Positions 7,927 through 15,990 of a stretch of 64,000 bases of DNA are shown in pieces; within the stretch, counting starts at the first letter, position 1, and each line of letters begins with the position of its first letter. A model generated the notes under the pieces. It worked only from the letters and a program-made list of their open reading frames with translations. It was not told the DNA's origin and did no database searches. The DNA is from Enterobacteriaceae endosymbiont of Donacia cinerea (GTDB taxonomy: Bacteria; Pseudomonadota; Gammaproteobacteria; Enterobacterales; Enterobacteriaceae): assembly GCF_012569925.1 (NCBI RefSeq), contig NZ_CP046204.1, positions 290,721-354,720 of the forward strand. The letters are read 5' to 3'. The position numbers were made by a program, and so were the translations under genes.

Positions 7927-10476
7927 TTATTTTTTTTTTGTTACTATATTAAATATCTTTTGTGGTATATATATTATTTTTAAAATTTTAGTATTTATTA
8001 AAAGTTTAGATATTTTATTATGTAGTAATATATATTCTTTAATATAATTTTGATTATCTTTATATTTATTTAGCATAGATATAATATATTTTTTTTTTCC
8101 ATCTATTTGAATTACAATGTTAAATTTATTATTTATTTTTTTAGTATCAATTTTTGAAATTATAGGCCATAACTCATAATCTATATTATTTTTATTACCC
8201 ATATATTTCCATAAGACAAAACAAATATGTGGAGTAAAAGGATAAAGCATTTTTAATATAGATAATATACTATTAAAAATAATAGTATAATCAATATTAT
8301 TATATATTTTATATTTTAAAATTTTATTAAATAAAATCATAATTGATGATATTGCTGTATTAAAAGATTGATTTTTTTCAAAATTATTTGTTACTTTAAT
8401 AATAATTTCATTTATATAATTTTGTATTATTAGTTGTTTTTTATTATAAGAAAAAGATAATTTAGTTTTTTTAATTTTTTGATAATTATTAGATAATTTT
8501 CTATATTTATAAATAAATTTCCATATTTTTTTTAAAAATCTATACATTCCTTTAATTCCCGTTTCTTGCCATTCTAAATCCATTGTTGGAGGAGCTGCAA
8601 ACATAATAAAAAGACGTAAAGAATCTGCTCCATATTTTTCAATAATATTTTGAGGATCAATACCATTATTTTTAGATTTAGACATTTTAATCATACCATT
8701 ATTAATTACTTTTCTTCCTTCATTATTAATAAAAATATTATTTTTTTTATCAAAAAAAATATTTTTTTCGTTAATCCAATGATATTTTTTTTTTTCATCT
8801 ATATAATAATAAGAATTAGCTAATACCATTCCTTGACATAATAATTTTTTAACTGGTTCATTAGTATGTAATAATCCTATATCTCTCATTAATTTATGAA
8901 AAAAACGAAAATATATTAAATGCATAGTAGCATGTTCTATGCCACCAATATATTGATCTACAGGTAACCAATATTTAGCAGTTTTTTTATTTATCATATT
9001 GTTTTTTTCATTAGTACAAGTATATCTTGCGTAATACCATGAGGATTCTATAAAAGTATCAAATGTATCTGTTTCTATTTGACCTATTATTCCGTTATGA
9101 TTATATTGAAACCAATCTAAATTATTTTTAATTTTTTTACTATAACTTTCTTTAATATTTTTATTGAATAATTTTTCTGGAAAAATAAGCGGTAAATCTT
9201 TTTGTTTTAATGGTATAAATTTTTTATTTTTTTGAATAATTATAGGAATTGGTGTTCCCCATATACGTTGCCTTGAAATACTCCAATCTTTTAAATTAAA
9301 ATATTTTTTATAAAATGCTTGTTTTTTTAAAATTAAATATTTAATAATTAATTCATTATTATTTTTAATATTATTAGATAAATTTAATATTTTATTTTTT
9401 ATAACCGATATATTATATTTATTTATAAAATTATAGTCTTGTTTATTATTTTTTGGATTACTAATAGTAGCTTTAATTTCATTATAATTAGACAAATAAT
9501 TTACAATTATTATTGGTATTTTTTTTTTTAAAATAGTATTCTGTGCAAATAATTCACTATTAATATATTTTATATTATTAATTAAAAAATTATTATTTTC
9601 TAAATAAGATTTAGATGAATATTTATTAATATATTTTTTAATTTTTTTATTATCTATAAATTTTTTACATATTGGATGATTGTATAAAATTTTAATAAAA
9701 GAAATATTATTAATAATATAATAATATTTTTTTTCTATAAATACACTAAATGTATAATTAATATTATAAATTTTAAAAATTATTTCTATTCCTTCTATTT
9801 TACCAATCCAATTTTTTTGCATATTTTTTACTTTTTTAGGCCAACCATCTAAAAATTTTAAATCATTAAGTAATTCTTCAGCATAATTAGTAATTTTTAA
9901 AAACCACTGTTGAACTATTTTTTTTGTAACAGTACTATTACATCTCCAACAACATTTATTAATTACTTGTTCGTTAGCTAATATAGTTTTATCTATAGGA
10001 CACCAATTAACTATATCATCTTTTTTATATGCTAAGCCTAATTTATATAATTTTAAAAAAAACCATTGTTCCCAACGATAATAATTAGGATCACATGTTG
10101 TAATTTCTCTATTCCAATCAAAACTAAATCCTAATAATTTTAATTGTTTTTTCATATATAAAATATTATTTTTAGTCCATATATTAGGAGATATATTATG
10201 ATTATGAGCAGCTATTTCGGCTGGTAATCCAAAAGCATCCCATCCAATAGGATGTAAAACATTTTTACCTAACATACGTTGATATCTTGCAATAACATCT
10301 CCTATAGTATAATTACGTACATGTCCCATATGTAATTTTCCTGAAGGATATGGTAACATTGAAAGACAGTAAAATTTTTGTTTTTTATAATTTTCAATTA
10401 CCTTAAAAGTTTTTTTAAGTTCCCATTTTTTTTGTACATAAGATTCTATTTTTTTAGGAAAGTATTCTTTTTTCAT
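7927..10476 (-). CDS. leuS: Leucyl-tRNA synthetase with a degenerated editing domain
   Basis: 849 residues (E. coli 860). The class I catalytic core is intact: PYPSGKLHMGH at residues 42-52, the zinc-like CWRC region near 176, WSISRQRIWGTPIP near 398, SSWYYARY near 478 and KMSKS at 597-601. The CP1 editing insert at about 225-390 keeps its length but not its active site. The threonine-rich TTRPDT of E. coli (247-252) reads IEKKYY, and GTGAVMAVPGHD is replaced by unrelated Asn/Lys-rich sequence with Asn in place of the essential Asp345. The enzyme should charge tRNA-Leu but probably cannot hydrolyse mischarged products. Confidence 0.96.
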   Translation of the reverse strand: MKKEYFPKKIESYVQKKWELKKTFKVIENYKKQKFYCLSMLPYPSGKLHMGHVRNYTIGDVIARYQRMLGKNVLHPIGWDAFGLPAEIAAHNHNISPNIWTKNNILYMKKQLKLLGFSFDWNREITTCDPNYYRWEQWFFLKLYKLGLAYKKDDIVNWCPIDKTILANEQVINKCCWRCNSTVTKKIVQQWFLKITNYAEELLNDLKFLDGWPKKVKNMQKNWIGKIEGIEIIFKIYNINYTFSVFIEKKYYYIINNISFIKILYNHPICKKFIDNKKIKKYINKYSSKSYLENNNFLINNIKYINSELFAQNTILKKKIPIIIVNYLSNYNEIKATISNPKNNKQDYNFINKYNISVIKNKILNLSNNIKNNNELIIKYLILKKQAFYKKYFNLKDWSISRQRIWGTPIPIIIQKNKKFIPLKQKDLPLIFPEKLFNKNIKESYSKKIKNNLDWFQYNHNGIIGQIETDTFDTFIESSWYYARYTCTNEKNNMINKKTAKYWLPVDQYIGGIEHATMHLIYFRFFHKLMRDIGLLHTNEPVKKLLCQGMVLANSYYYIDEKKKYHWINEKNIFFDKKNNIFINNEGRKVINNGMIKMSKSKNNGIDPQNIIEKYGADSLRLFIMFAAPPTMDLEWQETGIKGMYRFLKKIWKFIYKYRKLSNNYQKIKKTKLSFSYNKKQLIIQNYINEIIIKVTNNFEKNQSFNTAISSIMILFNKILKYKIYNNIDYTIIFNSILSILKMLYPFTPHICFVLWKYMGNKNNIDYELWPIISKIDTKKINNKFNIVIQIDGKKKYIISMLNKYKDNQNYIKEYILLHNKISKLLINTKILKIIYIPQKIFNIVTKKK

Positions 10477-10579
10477 ACAAAAATAATTCCTGAATATATT
10501 ATTTAATATTTTGTTTATTTAAAATAATTAATTATATTACAAAAAATTTTTATTAATTATAATTTTATATAAAATTTAC

Positions 10580-11038
10580 TTAAAAATATGGATTTTTATA
10601 TCCAAGTAATTTAAGTATTTTTATTTCTTTTAATTGCATTATACATGTTTCTTTTATATTTTTATGATTATATGTTAATAAATGTAAGCATGAATGTATA
10701 ATAATATGTGCCCAATGAGATTTTAATATTTTTTTTTGTAAAAAAGATTCATATTCAATAATTTCTTTACATAAAATAATATCACCTAATAATGTTTTTT
10801 TAAAAAAATTTTTTTCTAATAAAAAAGATAAAACATTAGTTGGTTTAGAAATATTTAAATATTTTTTATTTAATTTTAAAATAAATTCTTTTTCTACAAT
10901 AGAAATATTTAATTCAATTTTGTAAATATTTTTTTTATAAAAAACTTTATATAGCCAATATAAAATATCATTTTTTAAAGGTAAATTATTATTATTTTTA
11001 CAAAAATTATAATAATTTAAAAGTATATTTAATTTCAT
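10580..11038 (-). CDS. ybeY: Endoribonuclease YbeY / rRNA maturation factor
   Basis: 152 residues (E. coli 155). A zinc-dependent RNase-like protein required for 16S rRNA 3' maturation and late 70S quality control. The signature metal site is present as HIIIHSCLHLLTYNH, with the H-x3-H-x5-H spacing, at about residues 111-125; PTNVLSFLLE matches the conserved TNVLSFP block with Pro replaced by Leu. It directly follows miaB (17 bp gap). ybeZ, which lies between them in E. coli, has been lost. The N-terminal third is poorly conserved. Confidence 0.92.
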   Translation of the reverse strand: MKLNILLNYYNFCKNNNNLPLKNDILYWLYKVFYKKNIYKIELNISIVEKEFILKLNKKYLNISKPTNVLSFLLEKNFFKKTLLGDIILCKEIIEYESFLQKKILKSHWAHIIIHSCLHLLTYNHKNIKETCIMQLKEIKILKLLGYKNPYF

Positions 11039-11055
11039 AAAATCCTGGAATAAAA

Positions 11056-12396
11056 CTAATTTTTATAAAGAGATATAAATTTTCCATATAAAGAATATAT
11101 ATAAGAATCAATAATTTTTACATTAATAAATTTACCAATATAATTTTTTTCACTTATAAAAAAAACTATTCTATTATTCTCTGTTTTTCCAAAATACTTA
11201 TTATTTTGTGTCGATACACCTTCTACTAAAATAATTTGTATTGTATTTAACATTCTTGAACTAAATTTTTTAGTCTGTTGTTTTATATAATATTGTAATA
11301 AATATAATCTTCTTTTTTTTTCTAAAATATTTATATTATCTTTTATTTTACTAGCAGGAGTTTTGGGTCTAGGAGAATAAATAAAACTAAAACCCATATC
11401 TAAATCTAGATCTAAAATCAGAGAAAGAGTATTTTTAAAATCTTTTTCAGTTTCTCCGGGAAATCCAACTATAAAATCAGAACTAATGTGAATATTAGGT
11501 CTAACAATTCTAAGTTTATTTATAATTTTACTATATTCAGATATAGTATATCTTCTTTTCATTAAAGATAAAATCTTATCAGAACCACTTTGTACTGGTA
11601 AATGTACATAATTTACTAATTTAGGAATTTTTTTATATATATTAATTAAATCATCAGAAAAATCTTTTGGATGACTTGTGGTAAATCTAATTCTTTTTAT
11701 ATTCTCTATTTTAGAAATTAATATTAATAATTTTGTAAAATTATAATATTTTTTATTTTTATTATCAAAATAATTATAAGAATTAACATTTTGTCCTAAT
11801 AAATGTATTTCTTTAACTCCTTGAATAGATAAGTTTTTAATTTCTAAAAGTATATCTTGATAGGGTCTACTAATTTCTTTTCCTCTAGTATGAGGTACTA
11901 TACAATAGGTACAATATTTATTACAACCTTCTATTATTGAAATAAAAGAACTTATATTTTTTTTTTTTGTTATAGGAAAAAACTTAAATTTTTCAATTTT
12001 AGGAAAACTAATATCAATTAAATATTTTTTAAACTTACGTATTTTATATATCATTTGAGGTAATCTATGAAAAGTTTGAGGACCAAAAATAATATCTACA
12101 TAATTTGCTCTATTTAATATTTTTTTACCTTCTTGGGTAGCAACACAGCCTCCTACTCCAATGATAATTTCTGGATTATTTTTTTTTAAAATTTTCCATC
12201 TTCCTAATTGATGAAATAATTTTTCTTGTGCTTTTTCTCTAACAGAACAGGTATTTAATATTAAAATATTTGCGTTTTTTATAGATTTAGTAATTTTACA
12301 ATTTAATTTACTTTCCAGAATATCAGCTATCTTAGAAGAATCATATTCATTCATTTGACAGCCCCAAGTTTTAATATATAATTTATCATTTAACAT
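11056..12396 (-). CDS. miaB: tRNA-2-methylthio-N6-dimethylallyladenosine synthase
   Basis: 446 residues (E. coli 474). A radical-SAM methylthiotransferase that adds the ms2 group to i6A37 of tRNAs reading UNN codons. The N-terminal cluster-binding cysteines are in TWGCQMN, NTCSVRE and GGCVA; the radical-SAM motif is CNKYCTYC. A C-terminal TRAM-like region is present but short. It needs MiaA-made i6A and an electron donor; flavodoxin (fldA) is encoded nearby. It lies just downstream of the Met-Leu-Gln tRNA array, the same side as in E. coli. Confidence 0.95.
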   Translation of the reverse strand: MLNDKLYIKTWGCQMNEYDSSKIADILESKLNCKITKSIKNANILILNTCSVREKAQEKLFHQLGRWKILKKNNPEIIIGVGGCVATQEGKKILNRANYVDIIFGPQTFHRLPQMIYKIRKFKKYLIDISFPKIEKFKFFPITKKKNISSFISIIEGCNKYCTYCIVPHTRGKEISRPYQDILLEIKNLSIQGVKEIHLLGQNVNSYNYFDNKNKKYYNFTKLLILISKIENIKRIRFTTSHPKDFSDDLINIYKKIPKLVNYVHLPVQSGSDKILSLMKRRYTISEYSKIINKLRIVRPNIHISSDFIVGFPGETEKDFKNTLSLILDLDLDMGFSFIYSPRPKTPASKIKDNINILEKKRRLYLLQYYIKQQTKKFSSRMLNTIQIILVEGVSTQNNKYFGKTENNRIVFFISEKNYIGKFINVKIIDSYIYSLYGKFISLYKN

Positions 12397-12448
12397 ATTT
12401 AAGTAACTGATAATGTATCTTCTATTAATTTTTGTAAAAAAAGTAAAA

Positions 12449-12520
12449 CTGGGGTACCTGGATTTGAACCAGGGATGCCGGTATCAAAAACCGGTGCCTT
12501 AACCACTTGGCTATACCCCA
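12449..12520 (-). tRNA. tRNA-Gln (anticodon UUG)
   Basis: The reverse strand folds as a cloverleaf starting TGGGGTA and ending TACCCCA plus a G discriminator. The anticodon loop TTTTGAT between CCGGT/ACCGG stems gives UUG. It is nearly identical to E. coli glnU/glnW, whose position after metT-leuW it keeps. The CUG-reading glnV/glnX copies of E. coli are absent here, so UUG probably reads both glutamine codons. No 3' CCA is encoded. Confidence 0.97.
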
Positions 12521-12532
12521 TTATTATAATTT

Positions 12533-12618
12533 TGCGGAAGACGAGATTTGAACTCGTATTATAAATAAAATAACCAGAACCTAAATCTGGTGCGTCTACC
12601 AAATTCCGCCACTCCCGC
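12533..12618 (-). tRNA. tRNA-Leu (anticodon UAG)
   Basis: An 86-nt class II tRNA with acceptor GCGGGAG/CTTCCGC and a long variable arm. The anticodon loop TTTAGGT between CCAGA and TCTGG gives UAG. It matches E. coli leuW and lies in the same Met-Leu-Gln array. The variable arm is A+T-rich, unlike that of E. coli. No 3' CCA is encoded. Confidence 0.97.
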
Positions 12619-12632
12619 AAATTATTCTTCAT

Positions 12633-12709
12633 TTAGCTACGATGGGGATTGAACCCATGACCTCAGCGTTATGAGTGCTGTGCTCTAACCAAAACTGAGC
12701 TACGTAGCT
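12633..12709 (-). tRNA. tRNA-Met, elongator (anticodon CAU)
   Basis: A 77-nt cloverleaf with acceptor AGCTACG/CGTAGCT and A discriminator, resembling E. coli metT. The loop CTCATAA gives CAU. The fully paired first acceptor pair marks it as an elongator rather than an initiator. An Ile-type tRNA requiring lysidine would also carry CAU, but the body matches metT. The last anticodon-stem pair (31-39) is an A-C mismatch, and the D loop is two bases longer than in E. coli. Confidence 0.93.
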
Positions 12710-12723
12710 AATAATTATTATAT

Positions 12724-12752
12724 ATTATGTAAATAATAAATTGCAACGTCAA
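12724..12752 (-). promoter_or_regulatory. Sigma-70 promoter of the Met-Leu-Gln tRNA operon
   Basis: Reading the minus strand, TTGACG (12752-12747) is followed after exactly 17 nt by CATAAT (12729-12724), five of six matches to each consensus hexamer. The expected transcription start lies about 8 nt before the tRNA-Met 5' end at 12709. An alternative -10, TATAAT, lies slightly further downstream. Transcription from here would run through the three tRNAs and perhaps into miaB. Confidence 0.6.
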
Positions 12753-12808
12753 CTAATTTATTTATTTAATTTTATATTTAAATTAAATTTGTGAAAAGAG
12801 TAAAAAAT

Positions 12809-14470
12809 ATGTATAAGTATAGTAATTTTTATAAAAAAAATTTTATTTTTAAAATTATTGAACATGATATAGAAAATAAAAAATATAATCTGATATGTAC
12901 TAGATTCCCCCCAGAACCAAATGGTTATTTACATATAGGACATATAAAATCTATTTGTTTAAATTTTTCAATTGCAAAATTTTATAAGGGAAAATTTTTT
13001 TTAAGAATTGATGATACTAATCCTTCAACAGAAAATATAAAATATATTAAATCTATAAAAAAAGATTTAATGTGGTTAGGATTTAAATGGGATCAAAATA
13101 TAAAATATACATCTGATTATTTTAATATAATATATAAATATGCTATTGAATTAATTAACAAAAATTTAGCTTATGTTGATGAATTAAGTATAAAAGATAT
13201 TCGAAATTATAGAGGTACATTATTAGTATCTGGTATAGATAGTCCATATAGAAATCGTTCAATAAAAGAAAATTTAGAATTATTTGAAAAAATGCGTTTA
13301 GGTAAATTTTCGGAAGGTAGTTTATCTTTACGAGCAAAAATAAATATGAAATCAAAAATAATTATAATGAGAGATCCTGTATTATATAGAATTAAATTTC
13401 AAAAACATCATCAAACTAATAAGAAATGGTGTATATATCCAACTTATGATTTTAGCCATTGTATATCTGATGCAGTTGAAGGAATTACACATTCTTTATG
13501 TACATTAGAATTTCAAGATAATAGAATATTATATAATTGGATACTTGATAATATCAGTATAAAAAATCGTCCTAAACAATATGAATTTTCAAAATTAAAT
13601 ATAGAATATGGAATAACTTCAAAACGCAATATTAATACGTTAATAAAAAATAAAATAGTTAGTGGATGGGATGATCCTCGTTTATTAACTATTTCTGGAT
13701 TACGTAGAAAAGGATATACAGCTTTATCTTTAAAAAATTTTTGTTATCAAATAGGAGTAACTAAACAAAGTAATATTATAGAAATATCTTTTTTAGAATC
13801 TTGTATAAAATTAGAGTTAAATAAATCAGCTCCTAGAGCAATGGCGGTATTACGACCTTTAAAAATTATTATTGATAATTTTCCCTTAAAGAAAAAAATA
13901 AAATTAATAGTTCCTAATCATCCTAAAAATCAGGAAATGGGATATAAAAATATTTATTTTACTAAAGAAATATATATAGATGTTTTAGATTTTTCTGAAT
14001 TAGAAAAAAAAGATTTTAAAAGGCTTATTTTAGGAAGTAAAGTAAGATTAAGATATTCTTTTGTTATTAAAGCAAAAAAAATTGTAAAAGATAAAAAGAA
14101 TAATATTTTTTGTATACATTGTATATATTACAAAGACACATTAGGAATTAAAATAAATAAAAAAGAAAATAATATAAAAGGAATAATTCATTGGATATCT
14201 TGTGCATATGCTCAACCAGCTAAATTTTATTTATATGATAATTTATTTATAAAAAAAAATATTAATAATAATGATAATATTTTACAATTTTTAAATCCAA
14301 AATCATTATTAATATATGATGGTTTTATAGAAAAAAATTTACTAAAAAATAATCAAAATCTACATTTTCAATTTGAAAGAGAAGGATATTTTTATTTTGA
14401 TAAAAAATATTCAAATAAAAATAAAATAATTTTTAATAGAATTTTATCATTAAAAAAAAAAAATAAATAA
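12809..14470 (+). CDS. glnS: Glutaminyl-tRNA synthetase
   Basis: 553 residues from the ATG at 12809 (E. coli 554). An in-frame GTG at 12791 would add six residues, but the ATG is preceded by AAGAG at good spacing. A class I synthetase charging tRNA-Gln directly. Motifs are PPEPNGYLHIGH near the N-terminus, LRIDDTNP, CIYPTYDFSHCISDA and SGWDDPRL. The KMSKS-equivalent loop reads GITSKRN, against VMSKRK in E. coli, so Met is Thr. The C-terminal anticodon-binding barrels are full length and end with FQFEREGYF and a short tail. Transcribed alone on the plus strand, next to its own tRNA-Gln. Confidence 0.96.
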   Translation: MYKYSNFYKKNFIFKIIEHDIENKKYNLICTRFPPEPNGYLHIGHIKSICLNFSIAKFYKGKFFLRIDDTNPSTENIKYIKSIKKDLMWLGFKWDQNIKYTSDYFNIIYKYAIELINKNLAYVDELSIKDIRNYRGTLLVSGIDSPYRNRSIKENLELFEKMRLGKFSEGSLSLRAKINMKSKIIIMRDPVLYRIKFQKHHQTNKKWCIYPTYDFSHCISDAVEGITHSLCTLEFQDNRILYNWILDNISIKNRPKQYEFSKLNIEYGITSKRNINTLIKNKIVSGWDDPRLLTISGLRRKGYTALSLKNFCYQIGVTKQSNIIEISFLESCIKLELNKSAPRAMAVLRPLKIIIDNFPLKKKIKLIVPNHPKNQEMGYKNIYFTKEIYIDVLDFSELEKKDFKRLILGSKVRLRYSFVIKAKKIVKDKKNNIFCIHCIYYKDTLGIKINKKENNIKGIIHWISCAYAQPAKFYLYDNLFIKKNINNNDNILQFLNPKSLLIYDGFIEKNLLKNNQNLHFQFEREGYFYFDKKYSNKNKIIFNRILSLKKKNK

Positions 14471-14474
14471 ATAG

Positions 14475-14510
14475 ATAAAATCAATTATATTTAAATATAA
14501 TTGATTTTAT
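14475..14510. terminator. Bidirectional terminator between glnS and fldA
   Basis: A perfect 36-nt palindrome (two 18-nt arms, ATAAAATCAATTATATTT and its complement) begins 4 bp after the glnS stop and ends 8 bp before the fldA stop. The two genes converge, so it can end both transcripts or protect both 3' ends. The stem has only two G:C pairs and no strong T-run, so termination strength is uncertain. Confidence 0.65.
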
Positions 14511-14518
14511 AATAAGTA

Positions 14519-15031
14519 TTAAATTTTTAATTCTTTAGATATTTGTTTAGTCCAAGTATTAATACGTAAATTAGTTAATTCTGGTTGTCTATCTTCATCT
14601 ATAGTTAATCCTAAAAAATATTTCTTATTTTTTAAACTTTTAGTATCATTAAAATAATAACCTTTAGTAGGCCAATATCCTATAATTTGAGCTTTATTAG
14701 TTTTAACAATATCATAAAGTACTTTTATAGCATCACAAAAATATTCTCCATAATCTTCTTGATCACCACAACCAAATAAACCTAAATATTTGTTTTTAAA
14801 ATTTATTTTTTGTAAAATAGGTAGAAAATTTTCCCAATCACATTGTACTTCACCATAATACCATGTTGGTACTCCTAATAAAATAATATTATATTTTTCA
14901 ATATCCTGTTTTTCTACTTCAGAAATATTAAATACTGAAGAAATTTGTTTACTTAATTTTTTTTGTATATTAAAAGCAACATTTTCAGTATTTCCTGTAT
15001 CACTACCAAAAAAGATACCAATTTTTGACAT
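14519..15031 (-). CDS. fldA: Flavodoxin I
   Basis: 170 residues (E. coli 176). A small FMN protein carrying low-potential electrons to enzymes such as MiaB, IspG and IspH. The phosphate-binding loop is [11 protein letters not shown] near the N-terminus; the isoalloxazine-binding parts are [12 protein letters not shown] and [26 protein letters not shown] near the end is also conserved. It follows ybfF by 15 bp; glnS-fldA-ybfF are also neighbours in E. coli. MiaB in this window is a likely client. Confidence 0.97.
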   Translation of the reverse strand: MSKIGIFFGSDTGNTENVAFNIQKKLSKQISSVFNISEVEKQDIEKYNIILLGVPTWYYGEVQCDWENFLPILQKINFKNKYLGLFGCGDQEDYGEYFCDAIKVLYDIVKTNKAQIIGYWPTKGYYFNDTKSLKNKKYFLGLTIDEDRQPELTNLRINTWTKQISKELKI

Positions 15032-15046
15032 TTTTATTATTTTTCT

Positions 15047-15835
15047 CTAAAAATATTGTTTATAACATATTTTCAATATTAAATTAAATACTAATTTCGT
15101 ATTTTCAATATGTAATAAATGACCAACATTTTTAATATTATATATTTTAGCATTAGGAAATTGAGAAAAAATATTTTTATAATAATTTTTATTTATATAA
15201 CTTGATGTTTCTCCTTTGAAAAAAAAAATATTTCCATACCATTTAGGAATTAAATCCCAATCTAAAAGTTTTTGATATTCATTTTTTAATATTGGCCAAT
15301 TAAATTCCCATTTACCATTTATAAACGTTTTTAATAATGTATTGATTATATATTTATTTTTAATATATAAATTCATTATATAAAATGCATTTTTTCTGGT
15401 CAAAAATTTTTTTTTATAAATTTGTTCTAATGCAAAAAATATATTTTTATTAGAAAATTGATATTTTACAGGAGCAATATCTAATATAATAATAGTTTTA
15501 ATATTATTTAATAATTTAAATTGAGTGATATTCATAGCTATTTTACCACCCATAGAATGTCCAATCAGGATAATATTTTTTTTTATATTTAAAAAATATA
15601 AGGTATCTAATACATCCTTAGATAAGGAAATATAATTCATCTTTTTATTTTGTGGTGATAAACCATGATTTCTAATATCTAATAATATAATTTGATATTT
15701 TAAATATTTATTTAAAAATTTTCCCATTGAATATAAACTTTTTTTATTTCCAAATAATCCATGTAATATAATAATTGTATATTTTTTTTTAATAAGAAAA
15801 TTATTATTTGGAATAATTAAATAATTAAGAATCAT
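15047..15835 (-). CDS. ybfF: Alpha/beta-hydrolase, YbfF-type esterase
   Basis: 262 residues (E. coli 254). The alpha/beta-hydrolase fold is shown by ILHGLFGNKKSL (oxyanion-hole HG), the nucleophile elbow GHSMGGK at about residues 94-100, LDIAPVKY, and a C-terminal VGHLLHIEN carrying the probable catalytic histidine. E. coli YbfF hydrolyses short acyl and acyl-CoA esters; the physiological substrate is unsettled. Adjacent to and upstream of fldA on the same strand. Why a minimal genome keeps it is unclear. Confidence 0.88.
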   Translation of the reverse strand: MILNYLIIPNNNFLIKKKYTIIILHGLFGNKKSLYSMGKFLNKYLKYQIILLDIRNHGLSPQNKKMNYISLSKDVLDTLYFLNIKKNIILIGHSMGGKIAMNITQFKLLNNIKTIIILDIAPVKYQFSNKNIFFALEQIYKKKFLTRKNAFYIMNLYIKNKYIINTLLKTFINGKWEFNWPILKNEYQKLLDWDLIPKWYGNIFFFKGETSSYINKNYYKNIFSQFPNAKIYNIKNVGHLLHIENTKLVFNLILKICYKQYF

Positions 15836-15990
15836 ATAAAATAAATTTATTTAAAAAAAATATTTTATCACATAAAATAAAAAATTGAATTTTTAATATA
15901 ATTTAAAATTATGATATAATTAATTTAAATAATATATTTTTTTAAAAATATTTTAAAATTTTTTTATTAAATATTAACTAATGATATTAT

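Noticed and set aside
12399-12632. A 77-codon minus-strand frame across the tRNA-Gln and tRNA-Leu genes
   Set aside because: It is entirely explained by the two tRNA genes it crosses.
15836-15990. A TCACAT half-site near pgi as a CRP operator
   Set aside because: The matching TGTGA half at 6-nt spacing is absent, so it is not a recognisable site.
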